The position numbers and the translations under genes are program-made. The notes under the pieces are model-generated. The model did no database searches, had not been told where the DNA came from, and saw only the letters and a program-made list of their open reading frames with translations. A stretch of DNA of 64,000 bases. It comes from Anaeromyxobacter dehalogenans 2CP-C. GTDB lineage: Bacteria; Myxococcota; Myxococcia; Myxococcales; Anaeromyxobacteraceae. Location: assembly GCF_000013385.1 (NCBI RefSeq), contig NC_007760.1, positions 4,748,001-4,812,000 of the forward strand, read 5' to 3'. Shown here piece by piece: positions 36,950 through 45,918 of this stretch (position 1 is its first letter; every line of letters starts with the position of its first letter).

Positions 36950-38491
36950 TCACCCTCCGTACAGCCCCCGCACCGTCTCGATCGTGTCCGCGTCCTCGGG
37001 GCGCTTGTCCTCGCGGTAGCGCTTCACGCGCGCGAAGCGGAGGGCGAGGCCGCCGGGGTACCGGGGGCTGGACTGGATCCCGTCGAACGCGACCTCCACG
37101 ACCAGCTCCGGGCGCACCGGGACCTGCCAGGCGTCGAGCGGCCCGGTGGCGAGCGCCTTCAGCCGGTCGGTCTGCCACGCGAGCATGGCGTCGGTCATGC
37201 CCTTGAACGTCTTCCCGAGCATCACGAAGCCGCCGGAGGCGGGGTCGCGCGCGCCGAGGTGCAGGTTCGAGAGCCAGCCGCGGCGCCGGCCGCTCCCCCA
37301 CTCCGCGGCGAGCACCACGAGGTCGAGCGTGTGCGCGCGCTTCACCTTGAGCCACGCGGCGCCGCGGCGGCCGGCCTCGTAGGGTGCGTCGAGCGCCTTC
37401 GCCACCACGCCTTCCTGGCCGCGGGCGAGCGCGTCCTCGAGGAACGCGCGGGCCTCGGCGGGATCGCGGGTGACGAGCCGCGGGACGCGGCGCTCCGCCG
37501 GGATGGCCCGCGCGAGCGCGGCCCAGCGCTCGCGCTCGGGGCGCGCCAGCAGCTCCGCGCCGCCGGCCACCAGCGCGTCGAAGAAGAACGCGGTCAGCGG
37601 CAGCTCGGGCGCGAGCCGCTCCACGTCCAGCTTCCGGCCGAAGCGGCGCATGGTGACCTGGAACGGCTCGGGCGTGCCGTCGGCGCGGAGCGCGATGGCC
37701 TCGCCGTCGAGCACGAGCCGCGGCTCGGGCGCGGCGCGCAGGAGCGCCACCACCTCCGGCACCGCCGCGGTCACGTCGCGCAGCGAGCGCGAGAACACCC
37801 GCACCGCCTCGCCGTCGCGGTGCGCCTGGATCCGCGCGCCGTCGAGCTTCCACTCCAGCGCGGCCTCGCCGCCGAGCGCCCGGAGCGCCTCGTCCACGTC
37901 CGCCGCGGTCTGGGCCAGCATGGGCGACACCGGCTCCCCCACCCGCAGCCGGAAGCGCGCCAGCCCGGCGGCGCCCTCGGAGAGCGCCGCCTCCGCGACG
38001 GGCGGGAGCGCGCCCGCGAGCATGGCCGCGCGCCGGACCTCCGCCGCGGGGAGCCCCGCCGCCTTCGCCACCGCATCGGCGAGGACGCCCTCCAGCGCGC
38101 CCTGGCGCAGCTCGCCGAGGACGAGCGCCGCGAGGAACCGGCGCTCGGGGTTGCCGGCGCGGGCGAGGAGCGCGTCCAGCTCCCGGCGGCGCGCGGCGCC
38201 GGAGCCCGGGCCGGCCACGGCCGCGATGCGGCGGAGGGCGGCGTCCACCTCCGCCACCGTGAGCCCCGGCCCGCTGCGCTCCGGCGGCGCCGCCTCGAGC
38301 GCCGCCCGCAGCGTGGCCGCGCCGATGCCGACGCGCCCACCGGGCAGGTCGCCGGCGAGCCAGCTCGCGCCCACCGCGCGCTCGTCCGGCGCGAGCCGGC
38401 CGAGCGCGTCGGCGAGGCGCGCGATCTTCTCCAGGCGCGCCGGGGTGGCGGCCACCGCGCGGGAGACCTCGGCGAGCTCGGCGAGCAGCAC
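36950..38491 (-). CDS. ATP-dependent DNA ligase
   Basis: The 513-residue protein has an N-terminal DNA-binding domain (about 1-180), then [11 protein letters not shown] and the adenylation motif [13 protein letters not shown] with nucleophile Lys215. [10 protein letters not shown] is motif [20 protein letters not shown] motif IV and WLKVKR motif V. The layout resembles archaeal-type ligase I found in some bacteria. It would seal nicks in repair rather than replace the NAD-dependent replicative ligase. A GTG start at 38491 lies 10 bases after the hydrogenase protease stop. Confidence 0.9.
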   Translation of the reverse strand: MLLAELAEVSRAVAATPARLEKIARLADALGRLAPDERAVGASWLAGDLPGGRVGIGAATLRAALEAAPPERSGPGLTVAEVDAALRRIAAVAGPGSGAARRRELDALLARAGNPERRFLAALVLGELRQGALEGVLADAVAKAAGLPAAEVRRAAMLAGALPPVAEAALSEGAAGLARFRLRVGEPVSPMLAQTAADVDEALRALGGEAALEWKLDGARIQAHRDGEAVRVFSRSLRDVTAAVPEVVALLRAAPEPRLVLDGEAIALRADGTPEPFQVTMRRFGRKLDVERLAPELPLTAFFFDALVAGGAELLARPERERWAALARAIPAERRVPRLVTRDPAEARAFLEDALARGQEGVVAKALDAPYEAGRRGAAWLKVKRAHTLDLVVLAAEWGSGRRRGWLSNLHLGARDPASGGFVMLGKTFKGMTDAMLAWQTDRLKALATGPLDAWQVPVRPELVVEVAFDGIQSSPRYPGGLALRFARVKRYREDKRPEDADTIETVRGLYGG

Positions 38492-38501
38492 GCCGGATCG
38501 T

Positions 38502-38972
38502 CTAACCGGCGGCGCCCGCCAGCGCGCGGGCGGCGGCGCGCGCGGCCGACTCCACGGCCGGGACGGCCGCGGCCACCGCGGGGGTGAGCCCCTCGCCCAC
38601 CTCGTCCAGGATCTCGACCTCGACCGCCACGAGCTGGATCCGCGACGGCACCGGCGCGCCGGCGGCGCGGGCGCGGGCGACGGCCGAGGGGAGGCCGATG
38701 GCGTGCGGCGACGGCCCCTCGGGCGCGTGGATCGCCTCGAGCGGCAGCGCGTGCACGGTGCCGGGCGGCGCCGCCCCGGTGCGCACCGCGTCCACCACCA
38801 CCACGCGGTCGAAGCCTTCCATGTCGTCGAGCAGGTACAGCCCGGCCCGGGCGCTGGTCCGGACCTCGACGCCGGGCTCGGGGCGGGCCGAGAGCCGCGC
38901 CGCCACGTGCAGCGCCACCGCGTCGTCGCGGCGGAGCGGGTTGCCGAGGCACAGGATCAGGACCGGGCCCAT
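38502..38972 (-). CDS. Hydrogenase maturation protease (HycI/FrhD type)
   Basis: The 156-residue peptidase has the family start [20 protein letters not shown] with the nickel-sensing Asp, and [20 protein letters not shown] in the middle. It trims the C-terminal extension of a NiFe large subunit after metal insertion. The substrate is probably the large subunit encoded directly upstream, whose sequence continues 32 residues past its last metal ligand. ATG 38972 is chosen over an upstream GTG. Confidence 0.88.
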   Translation of the reverse strand: MGPVLILCLGNPLRRDDAVALHVAARLSARPEPGVEVRTSARAGLYLLDDMEGFDRVVVVDAVRTGAAPPGTVHALPLEAIHAPEGPSPHAIGLPSAVARARAAGAPVPSRIQLVAVEVEILDEVGEGLTPAVAAAVPAVESAARAAARALAGAAG

Positions 38973-39024
38973 GGCCACCCGTGGCGGGCTCGAGGCGGGG
39001 CCCGGCCGGACCGAGCGCCATCCA

Positions 39025-39051
39025 CTCGCCCCTCGACAGGCCGGGGGCGAG
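39025..39051. repeat. REP-like palindrome, variant
   Basis: CTCGCCC and GGGCGAG arms enclose CTCGACAGG, a variant of the reverse complement of the 35.4-kb unit. It lies between the maturation protease and the large subunit. Confidence 0.5.
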
Positions 39052-39066
39052 CGGCCGTTCGAAGCG

Positions 39067-39099
39067 CCGCTCGAGGTGAGCCCGTCGAACCGCGAGCGG
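39067..39099. repeat. REP-like palindrome
   Basis: CCGCTCG and CGAGCGG arms enclose GAGCCCGTCGAA. The GTCGAA loop is shared with the other REP-like elements; inner arm bases differ. Confidence 0.55.
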
Positions 39100-39123
39100 G
39101 ACCGAGGCGCGCGTGCGCCGCCA

Positions 39124-40608
39124 TCAGTCCGCGTCCTCCGGCACGCGCCGCCGGATCACCTCGCGCACCGCGCCGTCGGCGCCGCGCACCGTGACCACCA
39201 GCGGCAGCTCGCCGGGCAGCGCGTGCGACGCGCAGGCGTTGCAGGGATCGTAGGCGCGGAACGCCATCTCCAGGCGGTTCAGGAGCGCCGCGTCCACCTT
39301 CCCGCCGCGGATGAGCCCCTTCGCCGCCTTGCGCACCGAGACCTGCACCGGCGCGGCGTTGTGCTGGGACGCGACCACCAGGTTCGCGGCGGTGAGGATC
39401 CCGTCCGCGTCGGCGGCGTAGTGGTGGAACAGCGTGCCCCGCGGCGCCTCCACCGCCCCCACGCCCTCGCGCGGCCCGGGGAGCGGCGCCGGCACCTCGC
39501 GCACGTGCGGATCGCCGAGGCGCGGATCGCCCGCCAGCTGCTGCGCGGTCTCCGCCGCCTGGAGCGCCTCGACCAGCCGCGCCCAGTGGAACGCCAGCGT
39601 CTGGTGCGCCGGCCAGCCCAGCGCCTCGAACAGCCGCTGCCGCTCCGCCTCGGCGCGCGGCGTGGCCATCGCGCGCGCCACGTTCAGCCGCGCCAGCGGG
39701 CCGACGCGGTAGAGCCCGGTGTCGTCGCCCTCGGTGAACCCCGTCCAGCCCTTCGCCTTCAGGTAGGTGAGCTTCGCGTACGTCCAGGGCTCGACCCGCT
39801 CGGCCAGGTGGTCGAGCCAGTCGCGCGGCGCGAACGCCGCCAGCTCGCGGCCGGCCGGGTCGATCACCCGCAGCCGCCCGTCCAGGAACGCGAGCCGGCC
39901 GCCGCCGTCCACCATGCCCATCGAGTGGCAGCGGACCCGGTACGCCTCGCTCGCGAGCGCCTCCGAGTACTCCGGGTGGTCGAGCACCGCGGCGCGGAAC
40001 GACGCGAGCGTGTCCTCCGCGAACCGCACCAGCCCGGGCGCGAGCGCGCGGGCGCGCTCCACCGTGGCGGCGTCCACCGCCTTCGAGATCCCGCCCGGCA
40101 GCGCGAACACCGGGTGCACGGTGCGCCCGGCCAGCGCCGCCATCAGCTCGCGCGCCTCGCGCCGGGCCGAGAGGATCCGCTTGCCCAGGTCGGCGCCGAC
40201 CTTCGCGAGCACGCCGAGGATGTTGCGCATGGGCGCGGGCGCGTCCGAGCCCGCGTAGAAGTCCGGGCCGCCCATGTACCAGTAGTGGAGGAGGTGATCC
40301 TCGAAGATGAAGAGCTGGTAGTAGAGCGCGCGGGCGAGCCGGGCCGCCGCCGGCGGCGCGACGCCGTAGAGCGCGTCGAGCGCCTGCACCGCGGCGATGT
40401 GGTGCGCCGCCGGGCACACGCCGCACACGTGCGCCGTGAGCTGCGGCATCTCCTCGGCCGGGCGGCCCACGCAGAAGCGCTCGAAGCCGCGCAGCTCCGG
40501 GACCTGCAGGAACGCGCTCTCCACGTCGCCGCGGTCGTCGAGGAGGATCTCGATCTTCCCGTGCCCCTCGAGCCGGGTGATGGGGTCGATGGTGATCCGC
40601 CGGGTCAC
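39124..40608 (-). CDS. mvhA: NiFe hydrogenase large subunit (MvhA-type, group 3)
   Basis: The 494-residue subunit has the L1 motif in LTAHVCGVCPAAHH and the L2 motif DPCNACASH, which supply the four Cys ligands of the NiFe centre. The C-terminus runs on for 32 residues after the final His, the part expected to be removed by the neighbouring protease. ITRLEGHGKIEI at the N-terminus is typical. It pairs with the small-subunit domain encoded upstream. The GTG start overlaps that stop (GTGA). Confidence 0.92.
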   Translation of the reverse strand: MTRRITIDPITRLEGHGKIEILLDDRGDVESAFLQVPELRGFERFCVGRPAEEMPQLTAHVCGVCPAAHHIAAVQALDALYGVAPPAAARLARALYYQLFIFEDHLLHYWYMGGPDFYAGSDAPAPMRNILGVLAKVGADLGKRILSARREARELMAALAGRTVHPVFALPGGISKAVDAATVERARALAPGLVRFAEDTLASFRAAVLDHPEYSEALASEAYRVRCHSMGMVDGGGRLAFLDGRLRVIDPAGRELAAFAPRDWLDHLAERVEPWTYAKLTYLKAKGWTGFTEGDDTGLYRVGPLARLNVARAMATPRAEAERQRLFEALGWPAHQTLAFHWARLVEALQAAETAQQLAGDPRLGDPHVREVPAPLPGPREGVGAVEAPRGTLFHHYAADADGILTAANLVVASQHNAAPVQVSVRKAAKGLIRGGKVDAALLNRLEMAFRAYDPCNACASHALPGELPLVVTVRGADGAVREVIRRRVPEDAD

Positions 40609-42080
40609 GCGCCCTCCCCGGCCGGCCCGGCCGGCCGCACGCGCCGCGGCAGCAGCGCCGCCGCGTAGGAGTAGCGCCAGAACGTGCCCGCCGGATCCGG
40701 CACCGCCGCCCCGAGCGCGGCCGGGTCGGCGCCGCCCAGCAGCGAGGCGAAGCCGGAGAGCATCGCCGCGCCGCCGTCGCGCACGCCGTCGAGCGGCCCG
40801 AAGCAGCCGCGGCAGGGCATCCCCGCCTCGACGCAGCCGGGCTGGCAGCCCTGGCGCGTCGCCGGGCCCATGCACACGAGCCCCTGGGCGAGGAAGCACA
40901 GCTCGGGATCGACGGCGGAGGTGGCGAGCCGGCGCAGCGCGTGGAGCTCGATGCGCTCCGGCCGCGAGCCCTTGCGCGGGCAGTCCTCGCAGAGCGAGAC
41001 GTCCGGCGCGAGCACCGCGCCGCGCGGCGGGGGAGCGTCGCCGAGCAGCGCGTCGAGCGCGGCCTGCACCACCGCGGGCGAGGGCGGGCAGCCGGGGATG
41101 GTGTAGTCCACCGAGACCACGTCGGCGAGCGTGAGCGTGCGCGGCAGGAGCACCGGCAGGGAGAGCGTCGCGCCGTCCGCGCGGACCGGCCCCCCCGGCA
41201 GCGGCGCCTCCGGGTTCGAGACGCTGGGCGGCGCGCGGTAGGCGGCCTCGAGCAGCGCCTCCGGCTCGGACAGGTTCCCCAGCCCCACCACGCCGCCGAG
41301 GTGCGCGCAGGCGCCGAACGCGACCACCGTGCGCGCCTTCCGGCGCAGCAGCCGCGCCCACTCCTCCTGCTCGTCGAGGCGCACCGCGCCGTTCACGAAC
41401 GCGAGGTCGATCCCGCCGTCGGGCAGCGCCTCCACGTCGGCGCGCTTGTGGTCGGTCGCGACCGGCCAGAGCACCACCTCGACGCGCTCCAGCAGGCCGG
41501 CGAAGCCGTCGCCCAGGTCCACCACCGCCTCCTCGCAGCCGCCGCAGGAGGCGTTCCAGTAGAAGGCGACGCGCGGCTTCCCGGGCGCGCGCGGCGGCAG
41601 CGCGGCGGCGGCCCCGGGGCCGGCCCCGGCGAGCGCGGCGTCGAGCCCGGCGCCGTCGAGCGCGCGGCGCGGGTAGTCGAGCGGCCCGAGCGCGCGGAGC
41701 GCGGCGGTCATCTCGCGGACCTCGCCGGCGAGCCGCTCGGCCTCGTTCGCGCCCGCCCAGGTCATCCGGAAGCGCTCCGGCTCGATCCCGGCCTGCTCGA
41801 GCGCCCGCGCCAGCACCGCGCCGCGGGCGGCGGCGCGCAGGTTGCCGTCGAGGTAGTGGCATTCGCCCGGGTGGCAGCCGGCCACCAGCACGCCGTCGGC
41901 GCCCTCGCGGAAGGCCTGGAGCACGAAGCCCGGCTCCACCCGCCCCGTGCACATCACGCGCACGGTGAGCAGGCTCTGCGGCATCTCCAGGCGCTGCTGC
42001 CCGGCGCGGTCCGCGGCGGCGTACGCGCACCAGTTGCACAGGAACGCCACGATGCGCGGCTGGTGCGCCACCCCGCTCAC
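40605..42080 (-). CDS. MvhD-MvhG fusion: [2Fe-2S] delta subunit joined to hydrogenase small subunit
   Basis: The 491-residue protein has two parts. Residues about 1-135 match MvhD: VAFLCNWCAYAAADRAG, LLTVRVMCTGRVEPGFV and VAGCHPGECHYLDGN. Residues about 175-491 match a NiFe small subunit, with WNASCGGCEEAVVDLGDGF, FGACAHLGGV, YTIPGCPPSP, and late clusters CEDCPRKGS and CMGPATRQGCQPGCV then CRGCFGP. In methanogens these are separate genes and MvhD links hydrogenase to HdrA. The fusion would fix electron transfer from the NiFe site towards HdrA. The GTG start overlaps hdrA (GTGA). Confidence 0.87.
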   Translation of the reverse strand: MSGVAHQPRIVAFLCNWCAYAAADRAGQQRLEMPQSLLTVRVMCTGRVEPGFVLQAFREGADGVLVAGCHPGECHYLDGNLRAAARGAVLARALEQAGIEPERFRMTWAGANEAERLAGEVREMTAALRALGPLDYPRRALDGAGLDAALAGAGPGAAAALPPRAPGKPRVAFYWNASCGGCEEAVVDLGDGFAGLLERVEVVLWPVATDHKRADVEALPDGGIDLAFVNGAVRLDEQEEWARLLRRKARTVVAFGACAHLGGVVGLGNLSEPEALLEAAYRAPPSVSNPEAPLPGGPVRADGATLSLPVLLPRTLTLADVVSVDYTIPGCPPSPAVVQAALDALLGDAPPPRGAVLAPDVSLCEDCPRKGSRPERIELHALRRLATSAVDPELCFLAQGLVCMGPATRQGCQPGCVEAGMPCRGCFGPLDGVRDGGAAMLSGFASLLGGADPAALGAAVPDPAGTFWRYSYAAALLPRRVRPAGPAGEGA

Positions 42081-43975
42081 CTCCCCGCCAGCAGCGCGGA
42101 GATCTCCGCCGCGATCTGCGCGCGGGTGAAGTGGCGGGCGCTGGCCGCGCCGGTCGGGCAGGCCGCCGCGCACGTGCCGCAGCCGCGGCAGTCCCCCGCC
42201 AGCACCCTCGCCTTCCCGTCCGCGCCGTCGATCACCATCGCGCCGAACGGGCAGGCGGCGACGCACATTCCGCAGCCGCCGCACAGCGCCGCGTCCACCT
42301 CGGCCGCGAGCGGCTCGAGCGCGCGCCGCTCCCCGGGCCGCAGGGTGGCGAGCACCTGGCCGGCCGCCGCGGCGCCGTCGCGGATGGCCTCGCGGATGCT
42401 CCGCGGGCCGGCGGCCGCGCCCGCCACGTAGACGCCGGCGGTGCGGGTGGCGGTGGGCTCGAACGGGCTCGCGCCGCCGTCGCCCAGGAACCCGCGGCCG
42501 TCGGGCGCGAGGCGCAGGAGCGCGGCGAGCGCCGCGGCGCCGCTCGAGCCGCGCGAGGGCGCGTGCACGGCGACGAGGTCAGCCCGCCGGCGCGTGGTGC
42601 CGCCGCCGGGCTCGGCCAGCCGGACCTCGAGCGCGCCCGCCGCCGCCGCCGCGACGCCGCCCTCGACGAGCGCCCCCGGGAGCAGCTCGACCCCGTCGCG
42701 CCGGAGCGCGGCCGCCAGGCCGGCGAGCTGCGGCGCGCGATCGAGCCCGCCCGCGACCGCGACCCGCGCCGAGGGCAGCCGGGCGCGGACGCGCTGCGCG
42801 AGCTTCAGCACCTCCCGCAGCGCCAGCTCCCCGTCGGCCTCCGCCGCGGTGGTGGCGAGCAGCACGGCCTCCGGCGTCCGCCCGCCCGCGCCGCGCAGCG
42901 CGCCGCCGGTGGGACCGTCCGGGTGGAGCATCCGCTCGAGCTGGTAGGAGGACACGAGGCCCTCCGGCCCGTCCACCGCGCCGGGCTCGAGGCCGGTCGC
43001 GATCACGATCGCGCCCACCTCCACCTCGCCCAGGCGCGGGGCCTCGCCGAGGCGCACCGCGCCGAACGGGCAGGCGCCCGCGCACGCGTCGCAACCGGGC
43101 AGGCACGCGGCGCGGTCCACCACCGCCGCGTGCGGCAGGCACCCCGGGTACGGCAGGTGGATGGCCTTGCGGGCCGGCCCGCCGCCCGGCGGATCGGCCA
43201 GCTCGACCGGGCAGGCGGCGCCGCACACCTCCGCGCAGCCCAGGCACGCGGCCGGATCCACGTGGCGCGGCGCGACGGCCAGCTCCACCGTGAACCGCCC
43301 GGCCGAGCCCCGCACCCGCCGGACCTCGGCGCCGGTCACCACCTCGACGCGGTCCGAGTGCAGGACGCGATCGAGCGCCGGCTCCATGAAGCAGCTCGCG
43401 CAGGCGAGGTCCGGGAACACCTCGTCGAGCCGGTTCGCGAGCCCGCCCAGCGCGTGCGCGCGCTCCACCAGCACGACCTTGCGGTCCTTCTGCGCGAGCG
43501 CCAGCGCCGCCGAGATCCCCGCCGCGCCGCCGCCCACCACCAGCGCGTCGGCGCTCACCTCCACGTCGGCCTCGGGCAGCGGCCGCTGCAGCGCCACCCG
43601 CGCCAGGCCGGCGGCCACGAGGCGCCGGGCGCGCGCGGTCACGTCCGCGGGCGCGCCGCCCAGCCACTCGACCTGCTCGCGCAGGTTCACCATGTGGAGC
43701 TGCCAGGGCGAGCGCCCCGCGCCGGCGAGGACGCCGCGGAACGTGTGCTCGTGCTCGCGCGGCGAGCAGGCGCCCAGCACCACGCGATCCAGCCCGCGGG
43801 CGCGGATCCGCTCGGCGAGCCACGCCTGGCCCTCCGGCGAGCAGAGCACGTCGTGGACGGCGACGTCGGCGGCGGCCGGGAACGCGCCGGGCGCGGAGAG
43901 ATCGGGCAGCCGCACCGCGCGCCCGAGGTTCGGGCCGCAGCGGCAGAAGTAGAGGCCGATCCGGCTCGACGCCAT
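42077..43975 (-). CDS. hdrA: HdrA-like FAD and iron-sulfur electron-transfer protein
   Basis: The 632-residue protein has the HdrA N-terminus (IGLYFCRCGPNLG, GACSPREHEHTFR, MVNLREQVEWL), a Rossmann FAD site VVGGGAAGISAALALA, and a CASC motif. Further Cys groups occur at CLGCAEVCGAACP and CLPGCDACAGACPF, and two ferredoxin clusters lie at the C-terminus (CGGCGMCVAACPF, CRGCGTCAAACP). HdrA is the flavin site of electron bifurcation in Mvh-Hdr complexes. No hdrB or hdrC is adjacent, so its electron acceptor is unknown. Confidence 0.9.
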   Translation of the reverse strand: MASSRIGLYFCRCGPNLGRAVRLPDLSAPGAFPAAADVAVHDVLCSPEGQAWLAERIRARGLDRVVLGACSPREHEHTFRGVLAGAGRSPWQLHMVNLREQVEWLGGAPADVTARARRLVAAGLARVALQRPLPEADVEVSADALVVGGGAAGISAALALAQKDRKVVLVERAHALGGLANRLDEVFPDLACASCFMEPALDRVLHSDRVEVVTGAEVRRVRGSAGRFTVELAVAPRHVDPAACLGCAEVCGAACPVELADPPGGGPARKAIHLPYPGCLPHAAVVDRAACLPGCDACAGACPFGAVRLGEAPRLGEVEVGAIVIATGLEPGAVDGPEGLVSSYQLERMLHPDGPTGGALRGAGGRTPEAVLLATTAAEADGELALREVLKLAQRVRARLPSARVAVAGGLDRAPQLAGLAAALRRDGVELLPGALVEGGVAAAAAGALEVRLAEPGGGTTRRRADLVAVHAPSRGSSGAAALAALLRLAPDGRGFLGDGGASPFEPTATRTAGVYVAGAAAGPRSIREAIRDGAAAAGQVLATLRPGERRALEPLAAEVDAALCGGCGMCVAACPFGAMVIDGADGKARVLAGDCRGCGTCAAACPTGAASARHFTRAQIAAEISALLAGR

Positions 43976-43990
43976 CGTGGTGCCCGCTCT

Positions 43991-44117
43991 GCTCGCGGTT
44001 CGACAGGCTCACCGCGAGCGGTCTCCGGGTCCGCTCACCCTGAGCCCCGCCGAAGGGCAGGCTCACCGCGAGCGGTCCGTCCGGCTCCGCTCGCCCGAGC
44101 CCGTCGAAGGGCGGGCG
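43991..44117. repeat. Cluster of three REP-like palindromes
   Basis: Elements lie at about 43991-44021 (GCTCGCGG ... CCGCGAGC), 44031-44075 and 44087-44117. All carry the GAGC/GTCGAA-type loop words or their complement. They fill the gap between tusA and hdrA. Confidence 0.7.
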
Positions 44118-44125
44118 GATCCCGT

Positions 44126-44338
44126 TCAGTACTGTATCTGGATCACCGTCTTCACGCCGTCGCCGCGGACCGAGAGCAGGGTCTTGCGGCGGCGCTCGCA
44201 GAAGGTGCGGATGTCCTTCTCGAACGTGGGGCAGTCGCCGGTGATCTCGACCATCGTGCCGGACGGCGTCTCGGCGGTCTCGACCGCCAGCTTCAGCACC
44301 GGCTGCGGGCAGCGCATGCCGCTGCAGTCGATCTTCAT
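44126..44338 (-). CDS. tusA: TusA-family sulfur carrier
   Basis: The 70-residue protein has the TusA core MKIDCSGMRCPQPVLKLA, with the active Cys in MRCPQP, and EITGDCPTFEKDI, so a second Cys is present. TusA proteins carry persulfide sulfur for tRNA thiolation or sulfur redox. It lies on the same strand just downstream of a good promoter and upstream of hdrA, with REP elements between; a link to the hydrogenase is possible but unproven. ATG 44338 is chosen at the conserved N-terminus. Confidence 0.85.
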   Translation of the reverse strand: MKIDCSGMRCPQPVLKLAVETAETPSGTMVEITGDCPTFEKDIRTFCERRRKTLLSVRGDGVKTVIQIQY

Positions 44339-44377
44339 GATGGATCCCACCGCTCGCTTCCTCCCGGGCCGGGCGCG

Positions 44378-44407
44378 ACCATACCCGGCCGCTCCGCTCC
44401 ACGTCAA
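44378..44407 (-). promoter_or_regulatory. Sigma-70-type promoter of tusA
   Basis: On the minus strand, TTGACG (44402-44407) and TATGGT (44378-44383) are separated by 18 bases. The expected start is about 30 bases before the tusA ATG. Confidence 0.6.
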
Positions 44408-44522
44408 ACCCAGACGGGGCACCCCCCGAGCGCCGCGGCGACGCAGGGAATCCCCGTGTAGACGCGGAGTTACGGCGCAGCGTGGCGGATGGCCGGCGAC
44501 CGGGCGGGCGCCCGGCGGGACG

Positions 44523-44981
44523 TCAGTACTTCGCGTCCTCCGCCTCGATGAGGCGGTAGATCTCGGCCGACCCGGGCGCCTTCATGATCGCCTCGCGGAA
44601 GGCCGGGTTCTTGAAGATCCGGCTGATCCGGGCGAGCGCCTTGAGGTGCGTGCCGGCCGAGTTCTCGGGGGCGAACAGGGCGAAGAACAGGTGCGTGGGC
44701 TTCCCGTCGATGGCCCGGAAGTCCACGCCGCCGGCGGATCGGCCGAAGCTCGCCATCAGGCCGGGCAGGCCCGGGACCTTGCCGTGCGGGATGGCCACGC
44801 CCTCGCCGATGCCGGTGGAGCCGAGCTTCTCGCGATCGAGCAGCGTCTCGACGAGCCGCTGCCCGTCCACCTTCTGGCTGGCCGCGAGCGGGCGGACCAG
44901 CTCGGCCAGCACGGCGGGCGCCGCCTGCCCGGAGAGGCTGGCGATCACGGCGTCGGACCGGAGGAACTCGACGATCTTCAT
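44523..44981 (-). CDS. ptsN: PTS IIA-Ntr-like regulator PtsN
   Basis: The 152-residue protein has the IIA-Ntr fold with phospho-acceptor His in GIGEGVAIPHGKVPGL and GKPTHLFFALFAPE. It is a regulator linking nitrogen and carbon status in Proteobacteria. It follows hpf and rpoN, the usual neighbourhood. No other PTS component is nearby. Confidence 0.9.
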   Translation of the reverse strand: MKIVEFLRSDAVIASLSGQAAPAVLAELVRPLAASQKVDGQRLVETLLDREKLGSTGIGEGVAIPHGKVPGLPGLMASFGRSAGGVDFRAIDGKPTHLFFALFAPENSAGTHLKALARISRIFKNPAFREAIMKAPGSAEIYRLIEAEDAKY

Positions 44982-45107
44982 GGCGGACCGGCGTCAGCTA
45001 ACACAGGTGGCAACGTGTGGGCAAGAAGGCAAGGCGGCCGCGGCGTCGCGCCGGAGCCGCGACGGGCGGGACGCGGCGCCCGGGGACGCCGCGCCCCGCC
45101 GCCGCGA

Positions 45108-45662
45108 TCAGGCCGGGCGCGCCTCGATGAGGCCGACGTTCCCGTCGTCGCGCCGGTACACCACGTTGATGCTCCGGTCCTCCGTGTTCTGGAACACGTA
45201 GAAGTTCGCGTCGAGGAGGTCGAGCTGGAGGATCGCCTCGTCGAGCGACATGGGCTTCGCCTGGAACTCGGTGCTCTTGATGACCTTGTGGCTCGGGCGC
45301 GAGGGGTCCTCGAGGATCCCGAGCACGTCGTGCCGGACGTCCAGCGTCGGGCGCTCCGTGCCCGCGGCGGCGGCCTTGTGGTTGAGGAGCTTCTCCTTGT
45401 GCTTCTTCAGCTGCCGCTCGATCTTGTCGGCGGCCGCGTCGATCGACGCGTACATGTCCCCGGTCTTGGCGGTGCCGCGCAGCAGGAAGCGCCCCGCCTT
45501 CACGGTCAGCTCTGCGTGGTGCTTCAGGTTCTCCAGGTGGAGGACCGCGTACGCCTCGGTCGGCCGGTCGATGTACTTCTGCACCCGTTCGACGCGATCG
45601 CGGACGTGGGCCTTGAGGGCTTCGGTGGGATCCAGATGCCGGAAGGTGATGTTCACCTGCAT
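45108..45662 (-). CDS. hpf: Ribosome hibernation promoting factor, long form
   Basis: The 184-residue protein begins MQVNITFRHLDPTEALKAHV and has the basic RNA-binding helix ADKIERQLKKHKEKL, then the C-terminal dimerisation domain (about 125-184, SLDEAILQLDLLDANFYVFQ). Long HPF dimerises 70S ribosomes into 100S particles. AAGGAGG precedes the ATG. It lies between rpoN and ptsN. A TATTAT hexamer at 45774-45779 (minus) might be its -10, without a clear -35. Confidence 0.92.
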   Translation of the reverse strand: MQVNITFRHLDPTEALKAHVRDRVERVQKYIDRPTEAYAVLHLENLKHHAELTVKAGRFLLRGTAKTGDMYASIDAAADKIERQLKKHKEKLLNHKAAAAGTERPTLDVRHDVLGILEDPSRPSHKVIKSTEFQAKPMSLDEAILQLDLLDANFYVFQNTEDRSINVVYRRDDGNVGLIEARPA

Positions 45663-45918
45663 GAACCGCCTCCTTGGGAGGACCGCAAATGCTTCGGCCG
45701 CGGTCCGGCGGGCGCTGTTTCCCGTCGGTGCCGCGGCCGCGAATGCTGCCGGAGCTGGCAACATGTCGAGGTCATAATACCCCAGGGCCGCCGCGATCGA
45801 TCCGGCGTTCGCCCCTGCCTCGGGCCTGACGGGGCGTGCGCGCTGCCGCGATCGGGCGCCCGGCCGGCCGCCGCGCGCGGGGCCGCCCCGTCGCCGGTTC
45901 CCGGGACGCCGCGGGCGG

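Noticed and set aside
44500-44515. CCGGGC/GCCCGG hairpin as the ptsN terminator
   Set aside because: Only a six-base stem with no T-run; common by chance at this GC content.
45774-45779. TATTAT as an hpf promoter
   Set aside because: A good -10 word but no acceptable -35 at 16-18 bases and no extended -10, so not listed as a promoter.
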